The notes beneath the pieces were generated by a model. That model was not told the DNA's origin. It was given only the letters and a program-made list of their open reading frames with translations, and searched no databases. This document shows positions 1 through 12,294 of a stretch of DNA of 64,000 bases, in pieces. How positions within the stretch are numbered: position 1 is the stretch's first letter; each line of letters opens with the position of its first letter. This stretch comes from Alentia gelatinosa (lineage: Eukaryota; Annelida; Polychaeta; Phyllodocida; Polynoidae), in the NCBI GenBank assembly GCA_950022655.1, contig OX465583.1:18589318-18653317 (forward strand), read 5' to 3'. A program made the position numbers and the translations under genes.

Positions 1-872
1 TTTTCCGTGATCATCGCTCTGTGTAGACCGGGGAATAGGACCACCACATAATCCCCGCCCGCTGAATTATGCACTCTTTGTAGGTTTCGTATGGAGACTC
101 TGTATTGGGTGGATAGTAACTCCCTAGTAGTGCACATTTTAATCATAAACATCGACGTCCTAGAGTTTCGGTTGTTAATGCATTTCTTTCCCACTGATAT
201 TTCTATTAAATCGTTCACCTGTGCCATGCAGACCTATTGCCATGATGAATGCGATGCTTTTAAGAGAAAGAAACAGAAATAGAAGTATCAGATCACCATC
301 ATTCCCCCACTAATGTGCGGGAAACGTCATACTACAGTGACGTCACTGGTCAACTGACGTCAACCAGGGAAGCGGTAATTTATTTCATTTTCTTGTCCAT
401 TCCACGTCAGAGTTTTCACCGCCCTCGCCTTCGGACAAAACTTACCATCTATCTGTAAGTAGATACTAAAGCGTCAGTTTAGTCTGGCATTTATTTCTAT
501 AGGTGTTTCTGAGTTCAAGCTGTTAGATGATTCCTGGGGACCGTTATAATCTGGAAGGATTCTCCTTATGGCAGTCCTAACGTTTACTGAACATGGATTA
601 TCCTTTTAGATGACAGGGAGAAGGATGGACACTTGGAATGTCATTCCTGGGAGGTGTTTCTAAGTCTAAGAACGATATGAAATTTGATCTAACCGTGGTC
701 ATAGTTGCATCCTCGATTCGCCTTTATAGAGGATGGTCTTACAAGACGATAACTGGGCACCGTCAGACAAGGTTTGGTCCTAGCTGAAGAATCCTCCTAG
801 GACCATACCAGCAATCCAAGACATATCTTAGGATGAAAGGCCTTTCATGATATCACTGCAGAATTAATCACG
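1..872. other. Region without a recognised gene; paired CRE sites
   Basis: I see no coding sequence with family resemblance here. At 335-348 lies a perfect 14-bp palindrome, CAGTGACGTCACTG, followed at 355-362 by a second TGACGTCA. These are full consensus CRE/ATF sites only 20 bp apart, but there is no GC-rich island or exon-like signal around them. The segment from about 480 to 870 lies directly upstream of the LINE remnant and could be its eroded 5' part, but no protein similarity is visible. Confidence 0.4.
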
Positions 873-1864
873 ATGGACGAAATACTAAAATTTGTTTTAA
901 AAATTGACATTGAAAATACTTCTGCAATAAAAAATATCAAATCCTTCATATTCAAAATAGCCTTCTTGGCTGCTCTAGATAGGCTTGCAACGCTATTTAA
1001 CTCATCTCTATCCCACTACTACTTTCCTAAAACCTGGAAGTCAGCCATAATAATGCTGACCCCCAAAAAGGGGCTTTTCACTTGGTAAATAACTTGCGAC
1101 CCATAAGTCTATCTCTCCCTGACAGACTTTTAGAAAAAGTAGTAAAGAACAGATTGAAAGTCTATCTTGAAAATGAAAACTGATTAACTGCCTCTCCATA
1201 TGGTTTTTAGAGCCAATTTCTCAACCATAAATGCTATCAGTAGCTATCTACAAACAATCTATAAAAACACTAAAGAAAAAGCAACACCTATCTCAGTGTT
1301 TCTAGATTTTAGAAAGGCATTTGATAATCTTTGCTACAACATATTAATCAAGAAACTAAATGATCTAGGACTAAACAATGTCACATGTAAATGGATTCTC
1401 AGCTACCTCTCTGATCAAACTCAATCAGTTCATATTAATGGTAGATCATCTAGAATCACTTTCGGTGTACCCCAAGGCTTCGTTTTAGGCCCCACCTTAT
1501 TCCTGGTATACATAAGTAACTTAGTGGACTTGAACTGAAAGATTATCAAGTCACACTATATGCAGATGATACCGTGATTACTACCAATACTTTAGGGGAA
1601 ATGCAAAAGGAACTGCCTCTCATAGAAACTTGGTGTAGTACACACCTGCTGACTATAAATAAAAAGAAAACATACTATGGTAGCCAAAAGGCTCCTGGTG
1701 AAATTAAGCTAGCAATGAATGATCACCCATTAAAGATGGTCAAAAGTTTTAATTATTTAGGCCTGAAAATTGATAATAGGCTAAAGTTTAGTGAACATAG
1801 CAGAGCTGATATTAGCAAAGTCGCACATAGTTTATGTCTATGTAGCCCTCACTTGCCATCATAG
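873..1864 (+). pseudogene. Decayed non-LTR retrotransposon (LINE) reverse transcriptase, CR1/jockey-type
   Basis: This is the palm domain of a LINE reverse transcriptase, which would copy element RNA into DNA at a nicked target. Pieces in three frames align in the right order. Fragment 873-1088 carries the region before the palm and ends in TPKKG. An unlabelled stretch at 1085-1180 reads NLRPISLSLPDRLLEKVVKNR, with one stop after it. Fragment 1200-1538 holds motif A (FLDFRKAFDNL), a linker ending WILSYLSDQ, and motif B' (GVPQGFVLGP). At 1558-1575 is the catalytic motif C, YADDTVI. Fragment 1574-1864 has the thumb region with FNYLGLKID. I count at least two frameshifts and two stops, so it is dead. 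The N-terminal endonuclease and the C-terminus are missing. The motif wording fits the CR1/jockey group; the exact clade is unsure. Confidence 0.88.
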
Positions 1865-4600
1865 TTTGACGTCCACGTTGGATTTCCGAGTAGTATGCCA
1901 CTCTAGACCCAGAGGATAGGCTTTGTTCCTCTACTATTTAACAAGGAGCGGTAATGAAAGTGAATATATATATATGCATGTTTTTACATGTGTTGGGATG
2001 TTTCCAATCTGTACCAAAGCAAGTGGTGTAAGGTTATGTATGGAGAGGCATCTGTTGCTCATACTGCTCATCTTCTCATGCTGCTCATAAGAAGGACAAT
2101 TTGGTACAATTTTGGGTGAAGACATCACAGCAGCACAACAACACACATCCTAGTGTTAGGGACCATTTTGTTTCTGCTTCTTCTTCTGCTCCTGCCTCCT
2201 TCTTTAGTACTCTAATCTTTCCTCCAGTTTATGAGAGGACATTCTGGTCACGGCACCAACTTTAACCCCCTTCTCCATGTGACACAGCAGAGGCCGTGAC
2301 ACACAACATGGAGGTAGAGGATAAAAGGAGTAAGAATTTCTCATTGTGTTATATGATTTCTTCTTTATATAAACATATACATAATGTCCGGATCTATAAG
2401 TTTAGCACAGGGCACCAAAAGTCGATCAGCAGGTGGAAACAGACCATCAATAAACAAAATCCCTGATATTTGGGTATATAGCGCTCGCGCCACCATCCCT
2501 TCATTTGCATATTAAATCGAGTGTTTCCTTATAAGGTCGGTGTGGTGACCGCAGTACTTTATGTAACCCTACACGCGGGATGGGGTCACTGCCGCATGCA
2601 GCTCTCATTTGCAACACCTGGCAGGTTCCTGTTCCTGAAAAATATGCCGGAAAATATCCCTGAGGGAATTCCTGGGCACAGCTACTGACCTTTCCGAAAT
2701 TTACGGCACCAGGAATGGGGGCGAATGACCCGTTTAACATCCACTAACCTTCTATATGCGCAACTCCATATATGTCTGTGGTGGTACATGAGGAACTAGT
2801 CTGACACTGAGTTAAAAAAAACAATACCAAGAATCAATTTCAGGAACTGGCTTGGGAGCTAACACTAATAGCACAGGCATATAATCCTAATGACTGTGGC
2901 AGTAATAATACTCCATTGACCAATTATAGTGGCACAGGGACTAAGGGAAATGTGGGGTGGTGGACTGATTATGATATTCCAATATGGACACTATAAAACC
3001 ACATTGATGTGGGATATATGGATCTAATATCATTCTGTGTTCAACCTCTCGGGGCCTCTCCATAAAAATAGACCGGTTATCTCTAGGTTTTATGGTGTTT
3101 TTATGAGGAGAGACGAACATGCTATGAGTACAGAACCCGTGATGGTGTACTGGGGAGTGTGTTAATGCAGCACTAGAGAGTTTGCCGCACTCTATACATC
3201 CCCTCAACAAATTACTTCCAGAGGTGCTCTCCTCGACAAAATATGGCACGCCTTCTTTTACCCGAAATGCGTATCGGACAATTCCCATCAAAAATTAAAA
3301 CCCATATCATATTCCTCAGAGTTCAATATGATATGTCTAGTGACGCTTCCACTTGCCGATTATGATCAATAAATATGTGATTTAGCATCATCGCCGACCG
3401 ACTACGTGATACTTTTTGAACAATAATCGTCGGATGGAAACAAAAAGGGTCAACGATCTTTCTCTCCAACATCACACAATATAGCACCACCAACCGAATT
3501 TTGAGTCCACTTACGAAATCAAACCATGTTTAGATAATCGGCGGTGGCAACCATGGATCGGTCGGTGACCACCTCCATTTCCGCCTAAAAATAGTTTTTT
3601 TTGTCAATGCCACCCAATACTCTGTTAACATAAATGGAAGTGTTAATTCAGCCTGATCAGGTTCCATACATATTGAATAATCGGTGCACATGGAACACAT
3701 AATCAGTTGTCAGGTGGAAACAGAGCGTGTGCTTTGGCGTAAACGATTGTCAGCCCTAAAATTTGTTATATATATATAGAAGGTGAAACTCCAATGTAAA
3801 TCCCCAATGTTGGGAGACTCACTCATACCAGCTAACCGCTGACGACTGTCCCAATGAAAATAAAGAATTTAAAAAAAAAACACCAAAAAACCAGACAAAT
3901 CTCAAGGAGAACGACCGACCGCCTTCAGTACAGGATGCACATAATCGGTAGGCAGGTGGAAGTGGGTGGTTTGGCCGAAGAAAATCAGGTCAACTATAGA
4001 CTGTAGACCCGCCACTATTTACATTATGTAAGGTCAGAGCGAAGGTTGTGGTTTGCTCTGAATGCAGTCATTGGCTGCTCGGTCAATCCATACCTTCTAT
4101 ATTCCTTATACATGGTAGTGTAGGCATAGGAACAACTCCATGCAGGGAAACGTCACATAACCCAAAATGTGGGAATCACCATGCTATTTTCCTTATCTAG
4201 ATTCGATATCATAATGATCAGATAATGCATTATGTGGAAATGTGAGGGTTGATTTAACCAGGTGGCGCCTCTATGAATTGTATGCCATGACTTAAAATCA
4301 AGAAGGCACCTAAAGGCTCGAGGGTAAAGTACCAGTATAAGGACGTCAGCCTCGAGTAGTTTACAAAGCCACTTGTCCACAAAAGATTTGTTGTATTTAT
4401 CATCCATCTTCTCCAATAAATGGAACACAAGAAATTCCATATCAAAGGGTGTATCACTAGGGACCGTTTCTTTTAGCTCTATAGCACGGACGGACTATTT
4501 TGCCGTATACCATAGCTTTGAGGCTGTATACCACACTTATGGTATCTGACAGTCCCCATACATTCTCAATGGGTATAATGTGTTCCATAGATAATATTGA
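1865..4600. other. Intergenic DNA, no gene recognised
   Basis: Several short open frames occur (for example 116 codons on - at 2941-3291), but none has a recognisable domain, and their length is what chance allows. The stretch contains scattered copies of a 'CAGGTGGAAACAG / ATAATCGG' motif (about 2430, 3690 and 3945) that belong to the inverted repeat listed at 3346-3970, and a short AT-rich stretch at 3760-3775. Confidence 0.4.
3346..3970. repeat. Candidate degenerate MITE with GCTTCCACTTGCC-type ends
   Basis: The left end reads GCTTCCACTTGCCGATTATG. The right end (about 3940-3970), read on the other strand, is CTTCCACCTGCCTACCGATTATG, so about 20 bases match in inverted order with a 3-base gap. 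Internal copies of the same words (GGTCGGTG, AATCGG, CAGGTGGAAAC) suggest a foldback element that has accumulated substitutions. No target duplication is clear. This is inferred from pattern only. Confidence 0.35.
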
Positions 4601-4601
4601 C

Positions 4602-4948
4602 TAACGCGGAAGAGGGGTTAAAATAGAAATACTTTATGCTGAAGAATGTTTCCCCAGGGCAATTGCCGTGGCAATTGAGATATATTAGTCACAAAGCCTT
4701 ATAGGTGAGTTGAAAGAGGTTGGGTGGGTGGGTGGTTCCTTAATGGGTCCTGGAGCATGAAAAAATGAGGCCGAGTGCATGTGTGGCATTTTTAGTGACG
4801 GTACCTCTCCCGCTCCCACACTAGCTCTAACCACGTCAGCATTAATGACAATCGCGGGAGAGGAGTTAAAATGGATATATTTTAATGCTGAGGAATATTT
4901 CCCCTTGGCAATTGCCACGGCAACCGAGATGTATGAGTCACAAATCCC
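4602..4948 (+). repeat. Direct repeat of about 95 bp, two copies
   Basis: Copy 1 (4602-4697) and copy 2 (4848-4948) share the same order of words: CGCGG(A/G)AGAGG, GTTAAAAT, TGCTGA(A/G)GAAT, TTTCCCC, GGCAATTGCC and GAGTCACAAA. They differ at roughly one base in six. The central GGCAATTGCC is itself palindromic. The 150 bp between them is unrelated. The frames that overlap here show no known domain. It may be part of a tandem or dispersed repeat. Confidence 0.6.
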
Positions 4949-5199
4949 AAAGGCCAAAGTAGCCCACCAGGACCGCCACCTTGGGTGTGGGGCCAAGGAG
5001 GCAGGCTCGGCCCAGGTACACGCAGACGTATGGTACTTCTGACAGAAGGATGCGCGGATATGCGCAGGTGGGGACAGTGGTCGCCAAGTTGTCTGCACCT
5101 CATGCGACAGCGAGAATGAGCAGCGAGTCAAAGGGAGCCATTGATCCTCCGGCGAGGGGGATCCATGTCTGAACCCCTAGTTTTCCGGTGTCAAAATTT

Positions 5200-5600
5200 T
5201 ATTGAATTTTATATGAAAAAGGGTTTTGTTTGTCCTAATGAAAATTGATTATACATTAGATAGATTAATAATTAATGATATATGAAAAATGATTGACTAA
5301 AAGAGTAGTGAGTCAATTATATTGAACATATAATATAAGAAAATTTAAGAAGAAAGGCCCACGAAGGTAGGTGAACTAGGAAGAGGTGTGGGTGGGTGGG
5401 TGAAAAAAGTGAAGCGTGTGTGTAGAGTGGAAGCTGAATGGAGAATGAGGGGGAAGGTGGAGACCGGAAATTGAGGTCAGGAGAGTGTTGTCTGGTCAAG
5501 ACACCAGGGGGACGGACATGTGTTGCACTTTGTGGAGGGGAGACACCGGGGGGGGGGGGGGGGGGGGGCAATGACCACCGCTGACCATAGGCCATGAGTG
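5200..5600 (+). repeat. G-tract repeat family, copy 1
   Basis: The order is an AT-rich stretch, then GTGGGTGGGTGGGT, purine-rich sequence (AGAATGAGGG), a run of 21 G at 5548-5568, then CAATGACCACCGCTGA and GGCCAT. The same order recurs at 51290-51665, with a G-run of 15 followed by CTATGACCACCCCTGAGC. Two copies 46 kb apart with the same layout show that this is a dispersed repeat, probably non-autonomous. No coding capacity or terminal repeats were found. The G run and the GGGT tracts could form G-quadruplexes. Confidence 0.6.
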
Positions 5601-5722
5601 ACCAATCACTCATTTACACTGTAGGAAAACCCCAGGTATTTCATACATGCAAATGCATGTATCCAATGTACATTGACACATTTTTATATATAAGAGGTAC
5701 ATCCAGTCTCCGATTGCAGGGA

Positions 5723-5778
5723 CCTGGGATCTGTTTCAAAACGTGGGTTAAGTCTATGGTTTTGAAACAGCTCCCAGG
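5723..5778. repeat. 20-bp stem hairpin
   Basis: Arms 5723-5742 (CCTGGGATCTGTTTCAAAAC) and 5759-5778 are inverted copies with a single mismatch, separated by a 16-base loop. It stands alone between unrelated repeats; the sequence after it holds short direct repeats of GGTACCTTCAGTCT (5852 and 5885). Confidence 0.75.
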
Positions 5779-6839
5779 CTGGTGCGCCCAGTCGCAGACT
5801 AACGGGAAGTGTGCAGTTCACACTGTGCGTTTTGCGGCTCTAGGGGCTCGAAGGTACCTTCAGTCTGCGACTAAGTGTAAATTGGTACCTTCAGTCTCAC
5901 AATGTGAACTGGGCAGAGTGTAGGCCACAGCCAACTCTCCTGAGGACCAATACGTTATCGGGTGAAATATATGCAGCAGCAAAGATGTAAAAGTCGGAAT
6001 TTAAGAGGCTTAATGGATCTACCACCTTCAGAGACAATCTTGGCTCCTTTCACCTTTGCCGATTCATCTGGATTAAATGTGGAAATAAAGATTGATAAAT
6101 TCTGTTACGTTTCCTGTTTCTATTCGGCAAATCCACAAATCTACCTTTAAAAGACACCATTTCCGACACACGGTGGCTCTGTAAATCACACTCCGAATCG
6201 GAAGTACACAAACCCTCCAAACGAAGGCGCGGACCTGGGCAAAAGACGCAGGGGAGAGGTGTAGCCTTGTTCTGGTGTCTATAAAATAGCCTCGGCGTGA
6301 TTGATGGTCCATATATACACACCAACCCCTTCCCCTGCTCAGATCTGAAGGAGGCCTCTCTCCCAGAGAGAACCAATCACTACAATCCCCAGCCGCCTTC
6401 TGAAGCTGAGGAAATCTACGCCGTCGTTTACGAATCGTCGCGGGCGGTAGGGGAGTGCTGGCTGTCACAGGAACGTCCCCAGAGTCGGTTCTGAATCTAT
6501 ATGGCGGGTTTTAGTTCTACTTCTGTAGGTTATAAATCTTAGAGGCGAGCACGCAGACATGATACCTCACCGGTGGTGTCTTAGGGTGTGTCTGTGGTGA
6601 ATCTACTGAGAGAGAAGTAACTTGCTTCAAAAAAATGTGATGATATTACCAAAAATACAACATATTGTGGCATATATAAGACATAATGATGGTTTATCCA
6701 TAAAAATATGTATATATGTGTGTGCGCGCACGTGTGTGTGTTGAAAGAGAGAGACTGGAAACATACTCTAAAAATATTTTGTATGGGACCACAATCAAGA
6801 TCAGTAGCCACTGAGATCTTGGTCTAGTGAGATTACTTA

Positions 6840-7160
6840 AAACCCATTCATGCCGGGTGATGCCTTTGAGGCATCATCCGGGGATGGCCGGGTGATGCCT
6901 TGAGGCATCATTTCCAAAATATACGTTTTTGTGAATAAAATTGGAAATATTTGCTCAATAATCATGAAATTTTCACAGTATCTAGGTATAATATCATATT
7001 TAATATTTCTTTGCAAAATAAAGAATAATATTAAGGATCACTTGTCATGTCACGTGATTCAAAGATAAAATTATCCCAATTAGGCCTCCATACCCGGCCT
7101 CCATAGCGGTATTCACTGGCAATAGTACCCGGCTCCATGCCAGTGCTATTGCCGTGGGCA
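6840..7160 (+). repeat. GATGCC-hairpin repeat family, copy 1
   Basis: It opens with two small hairpins, GATGCCtttGAGGCATC and GATGCCttGAGGCATC, then a stretch ACGTTTTTGTGAATAAAATTGG, and ends with GC-rich words built on GGCAATAGTACCCGGC. The same three blocks in the same order occur at 56040-56385, and a short piece is found at 52130-52215. It has no coding potential. The alternation of hairpins, AT-rich core and GC-rich tail suggests a structured non-autonomous element. Confidence 0.7.
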
Positions 7161-7175
7161 CCCGGCGCGATAAAA

Positions 7176-7405
7176 AATTCACACGATGGGATTTATATAC
7201 CTCACAGTGTGTTAGTCTGGGACAAATCCTACTGAGATTCTGTACTCAAACACAATCTCTTCGTATAAATTGTAGGGTTCCATTTCCCTGAGATATGTTT
7301 TCCCCCTGCAATTGTTGGCGACATTTATCCCGAACATGGACAGAATCTCATGAGATTTTGAACCCTGTGTGGTACATGAACCCCACGTGAATTCCACTTT
7401 AGCCA
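7176..7405 (+). mobile_element. MITE-like element, TTCACACGATGG family, solo arm
   Basis: The left end is ATTCACACGATGGGATT. The right end, read inverted, is ATTCACGTGGGGTTC. The inside (ACCTCACA, GATTCTGTACT, ACACAATCT, CAATTGTTGGCGACA, ATCTCATGAGATTTTGA) matches the outer arm of the larger element at 24733-25685 along its length at roughly 75-80 percent by eye. It lies right against the end of the preceding hairpin repeat. A 64-codon open frame on - is a by-product. Confidence 0.6.
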
Positions 7406-8734
7406 ATCTTGCGTTTACAAGCCCTCCTGTTTGTCAGTATTATTAGCCTCGTCTTCACTTAACTCCTAGCGGTATCTTGTACTGTGTCTGAGTTCAGATT
7501 CTCTTACTCTATACTCCACCTGGTCTGGGTCTCTAGACTTGACACAATGTTCTCTACATAGAAATTATACCGATTAAAAACTATAAAAGATAATTATTAC
7601 TACCCTCATATAATCAATTTCTATACTTGCAACAGTGATGTGCATTTACTAATCGACAATGGACGGATAGGACAGGTTTACAGCTTTTTATTCTATTTTA
7701 TAATTCTAGGCTTGCCAAGGTTTGCTTAGGTTTTTCCTCCCATGTGAGGGAATATGTACCAAAGATCTATCTTGTCAGAGACTCATAAACTACGGTCTGT
7801 ATTAACACGAACTTCCATTACTAAGTCCGTTCTACTAATTACTCCTCAGGGTATCATCAAGTCAGATTAGGTATGCATTCCCTAGACCTGTAGATCCCCT
7901 CCCCTGCTTCTGGGAATACATGTAAATGTAATTATTACGTCATAAAGTTCAATGGAGGACTTAATTGGAACCAGGGTTATTAGATAATCAACAGGTTTGT
8001 GAGTGAGGTCTCAACTGTGTGAAGAGTGGTCCATAATTGGGTGTATGATGGGATAATTGGGAGGTCAGAAAGATAATACATTATATGTATCATTATGACG
8101 GTCTCATCTACGCTTACCACCCTTCCCAGAACTAGGGAGATGTTTCCAAAACTATAAACGATATTGGCTGAACGATAACGTTTAGGACTTAGTGACCACG
8201 ATCATGGTGTCAGGCCTATTTTTAATTGTGTTCATCAGAATTTCAGCATATCTTTTGCAGGTTGTATTGTTTATTTGATTCCTATCTTAGTGGAAAACGT
8301 TTTGTTATGAAGGATCGAACCCACCTAGCAATGGACCTAAAGATGGTAAAACTTGTGATCTCATAAAGATTCAAAAAAACAAGTATTTCCCTGATCGTCT
8401 TGTAAGGCATTCCTCTATGAAGTTGGATTACTTTAGGTAATGAGAATACAACGAAGACCTTAGACCGTTCTTAGTTTTAAAAACACCTCTCTGAAGTCAT
8501 TGACCTTTTGTCTGTGTTCTGACCTATAACAAATTAGCAATAATGACAAAAATTAGAGCTTATTATTATAGGTATGCAAGGTCCTGCACCCATCAACGCC
8601 GATGCGCGACGATTAACCTCCCGAGACACTAGGATTAGAAGTGTCAATTTGTAGTTTATCGGCAGGTCCCCGGAGAAACTAACCTCAATTTGTGTTACCC
8701 TTCGCCAGGCCACCTCACTGCATGTATACTAAAT
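7406..8734. other. Intergenic DNA, nothing recognised
   Basis: AT-rich, no open frame over 60 codons, no tandem structure visible. A B-box-like GTTCGATCC on the - strand near 8313 lacks a matching A box and is not called as tRNA. Confidence 0.4.
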
Positions 8735-9122
8735 GGATGGCCCTCTCATGGATGTGTCAGGAAGGTAGTGGTATGGCATTGCCACCCTGTGTCAGGCTCT
8801 GATGTATTAGCATCAGGACACTGTAAAGGCCCTATGCTGTAAGATAACTGGTAGGTGACGTACCAGGCTGAGGGATGCGCCGGGGAGGTAGTAGTGTAAG
8901 ATTGTCGCTCTAAATCAGGCTGTTCAATCTAACCGCCATGTGCTATAAGATGACTGGTCGGTGACACACTAGGCAGTCGGATGTGTCATGGAAGTAGTAG
9001 TCTAGCATTGTCACTTTGTGTCAGGTTGTTGTTTACCGCCCCGTGTTATAAGACTGGTAGGTGATGGACCAGGCTGGGGATGTGTCAGGGAGGTAGTAGT
9101 GTAGCATTGTCACTCTGTATCC
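8735..9122 (+). repeat. Minisatellite, period about 110-120 bp, about 3.5 copies
   Basis: Recurring words in fixed order are GGATGTGTCAGGGAGGTAGTAG, TGTAGCATTGTCACTCTGTGTCAGGCTGT, and GCTATAAGATGACTGGTAGGTGACG. Copies start near 8735, 8872, 8978 and 9078 and differ by scattered substitutions and small indels. No coding sense is visible. Confidence 0.75.
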
Positions 9123-9950
9123 TAGTATGCAATCAATAGCTGACTTTTTGAACTTCAGATTTACAAAATACGTCCCCTATTTTATTATTCTACGGGAACA
9201 AATTTATATTGTTACCGTTATAAGTTGACCTTATCATAAAGAGTATCATGATCCTCTGTATATTGATTTGCAGTAATATGACACCTAACGCGACATTTTT
9301 CCTTTTAGAAATGACGAGTTCTGCTTTATGATACAGACCTGAATGGTATATAAAAACCATCTAAACAAATTGCATACAGCATCCCTTTCGGATGCTGAGA
9401 CATATCTTAATGAACTCTTTATCAATGAATATTGAACTCAGCCGAGATGTAGGTTCAGTTTTTACTGAGCCTACTTGCTAGATATTGATTGACAAAATAT
9501 CCGTACTCATAAAAGAACGATAGATATCACATACATACAGAACTTAGGCAGAGCTGAAAGGTCTTTTTTTAAACAGGAGGGGGTGGACGCAAATTAGTAT
9601 AGAATAAGAAATATCATTTTTATGAAACAGAAATGTGCTTTAGTTGTTAGATATGAATTGCATATTGTAATGGTACATCAATGACAGCCTCGTTATCAGC
9701 GCGAGCTGCTCGCCGTGTGACGTGCCCTCTGTCTGACCTCTCTCACCTTGAGGAGCAACTCACGTAAGAGGCACCGATAAATTAATCCCACACCCCCCTC
9801 CTACTCCATAATAGGGGGTATAGGGGGCGCCACCAGTGCTTCCTAGCAGACATTGTACCTTGCGGTGATTAATTCCCAAGCCGCCCACCACGTGGCGCTC
9901 CTACATGTGCTCGGTGAATGGGGGCTTTGCCATGGAAACAGGAGGCAGCC
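9123..9950. other. Intergenic DNA
   Basis: Nothing gene-like. There is a small perfect hairpin, CAGCATCC-ctttc-GGATGCTG, at about 9378-9398, and a C-rich stretch at 9788-9810. Confidence 0.4.
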
Positions 9951-9964
9951 TCCTTCACCTTCAT

Positions 9965-11040
9965 TAGGAGGTATGAGGGTGAGGAGGAGTCTCTACAGGC
10001 CCGGGGAGTTGGTAGTGTGATGGGCAGATATAATAGTGACGAGGAGTCTTTCCAAGCTCGCGGAGGTGGTGGTGTGATGGGGATGTATGAGGGGGATGTG
10101 ATGATGAATTGCTACCTAGAAAAAGGTCTTACAGAGGTGGTGGTGTGACTGGGAGGTTTGAGGGTGACGAGATGATGAATCGCTACCTACAAACAGGTCT
10201 ATAGGCTCAGTGAGGTGGTGGTGCGATGGGGAGGTTTGCGGGTGATGTGATGATGAATCGTTACCTACAAACAGGCCCGGTGAGGTGGTGGTGTGATGGT
10301 GAGATATAAGGGTGACTGGATGATGAATCGCTTCCTACAAACAGGTCTATAGGCCCGGTGAGGTGGTGGTGTGATGGCAAGATATAAGGGTGACTTGATG
10401 ATGAATCGCTTCCTACAAACAGGGCCATAGACTCGGGGAGGTGGTGATGTGTTGGGGAGGTTTTAGGGTGACGTGATGACGAATTGCTACCTACAAACAG
10501 GTCTATAGGCCTGGGGAGGTGGTGGTGTGATGGCGAGATATAAGGGTGACGTGATGATGAATCGCTTCCTACTAACAGGGCTATAGACTCACGCAGGTGG
10601 TGGTGTGATGGGGAGGTTTGAGGGTGACTTGATGCTGAATCGCTTCCTACAAACAGGGCCATAGACTTGCGGAGGTGGTGGTGTGTTGGGGAGGTTTTTA
10701 GGGTAACTTGATGATGAATCGCTACCTAAAAACAGGTCTATAGGCCTTTGGAGGGGTGGTGTGATGGCGAGATATCAGGGTGACTGGATGCTGAATTGCT
10801 TCCTACAAACAGGGCCATAGACTCACGGAGGTGGTGGTGTGATGGGGAGGTTTGAGGGTGACTTGATGATGAATCGCTACCTACAAACAGGTCAAAGAGA
10901 GGTGGTGGTGTGAAGGGGAGGTTTGAGGGTGACTTGATGATGAATTGGTACCTATAGGCCTAGGGAGGTGGTGTTGTGATGGGGAGGTTTGAGGGTTATG
11001 AGTGTCATTACAGGCTCGGTGAGGTGGTGAAATGATGGGC
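9965..11040 (+). repeat. Minisatellite, period about 79 bp, about 13 copies
   Basis: Each unit contains GAGGTGGTGGTGTGATGG, GAGATATAAGGGTGAC or its variant GAGGTTTGAGGGTGAC, GATGATGAATCGCT and CCTACAAACAGG. Spacing between successive GAGGTGGTGGTG words is about 77-87 bp. Two unit types (AGATATAAG and GGTTTGAG) partly alternate, which hints at a higher-order repeat of about 158 bp. On the - strand the period is nearly divisible by three, so a 133-codon frame with repeated SHPYISPSHHHL words stays open at 10261-10662. I regard that frame as a by-product. Confidence 0.9.
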
Positions 11041-12290
11041 AGTGTAGAAAAACGAACTTCAATTTTCATCTATATGTTATGTAAAATCCTCATCTGAACA
11101 TCTAAGTAATTAAATATCCATACACACCCTTACCCTTAACTAGAGGGAATCAAAATGAAATTTGATTAAGCGCGTGATCCACCAATAGTGAGTTAGGGCC
11201 GGACGATGACCATGTGGAGGAATTGTCGACGTCAGCCGCTCAAATCGTTCGTCGGCTTAGGTCGGCTTGGACAATCTGCTTGGTAGATCAGCAAATCGGC
11301 CGGAATCGGCCGGAATCGGCTGGACCCGCCCATTGAAAACCCTGTCGCCCGCACCCGTGCGGTTGTCGCCTCTGGACTTATGATGGACTTCCTGTGCTGG
11401 GTGAGAGTGACACAGTCAAAGGGTTCAAGTTATGGTCAATTGACCTTTCCTTCTCCAAGACGACTCACATAGTAGTTCTATTTCTTATTACTAATTACAA
11501 CAACATTTTAAACTAAACCGGAAGTATTTTGCTTTTCCTTCACATTTTCCAAAAGATCCAGTGTGCCAAACACCCTCAAAGCACATACACTTAGCATACA
11601 TTAACTCAAAAACAAGTTCCTTTTAAGCCGTGTCATGCGGGCTATTTCTACCACTCCTGTGTACGTCTGTCTATTCAACACACTTTTACACAGTCTGTTT
11701 AACACAATCTGCCTGTTCATGTACCCGGCAGGGTACCTAAACCTTGAGGGAAACACCCCAGAAACCACAGTATCGTTGATGTATGGGATAATTGCGATGA
11801 TCCCTTACACATTACCTAATACTTGGTTCGAGTAACCGATAAGATCAGGCTGGATATTAAGTAAGGATGCTGAAGCCTTTCAACGGTAATCCTATTAACC
11901 TCCTGTCTGGGAATTTAAACGTGAGCTCAGGAAAGCCTCTGTTTCAGAAGAATTTCTAGAAATTAAATCCAGTAACCCATTCGCTGGTCCATTTCTGTCG
12001 CAATGATTATGAACAATTCCATGAGCCTTAATATGGATTTTGCCGTGGAATTCTGAATTCCTCCTCAATTATTGTGTTTACACTGCATTGAACATTCTAT
12101 TAGGAAACCCGACGGAGTTCATCAAATAATGGAGACTCTGAGAGAGGCTGATGGTGGAGATGTTTGCATTGTAAATCTAAAAAGCCTCGAATCCCGCATC
12201 GCTCACTGGTAGAGACGTAATTAATGGAGGACGAGCCGACGACCAGCAAGCAGCACCTACTGCGCCCTATTTACCCCTGGTGAGGAAGAG
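11041..12290. other. Intergenic DNA
   Basis: A short tandem of AATCGGCCGG (11291-11325) sits in an otherwise plain region. No exon-like sequence is recognised. Confidence 0.4.
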
Positions 12291-12294
12291 GGGA

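Noticed and set aside
8300..8330. tRNA B-box-like GGGTTCGATCC on the - strand
   Set aside because: No A box at the right distance and no cloverleaf can be drawn.
10261..10662. 133-codon - strand frame with SPSHHHL repeats
   Set aside because: By-product of the 79-bp minisatellite; it shifts frame wherever a unit is longer or shorter.
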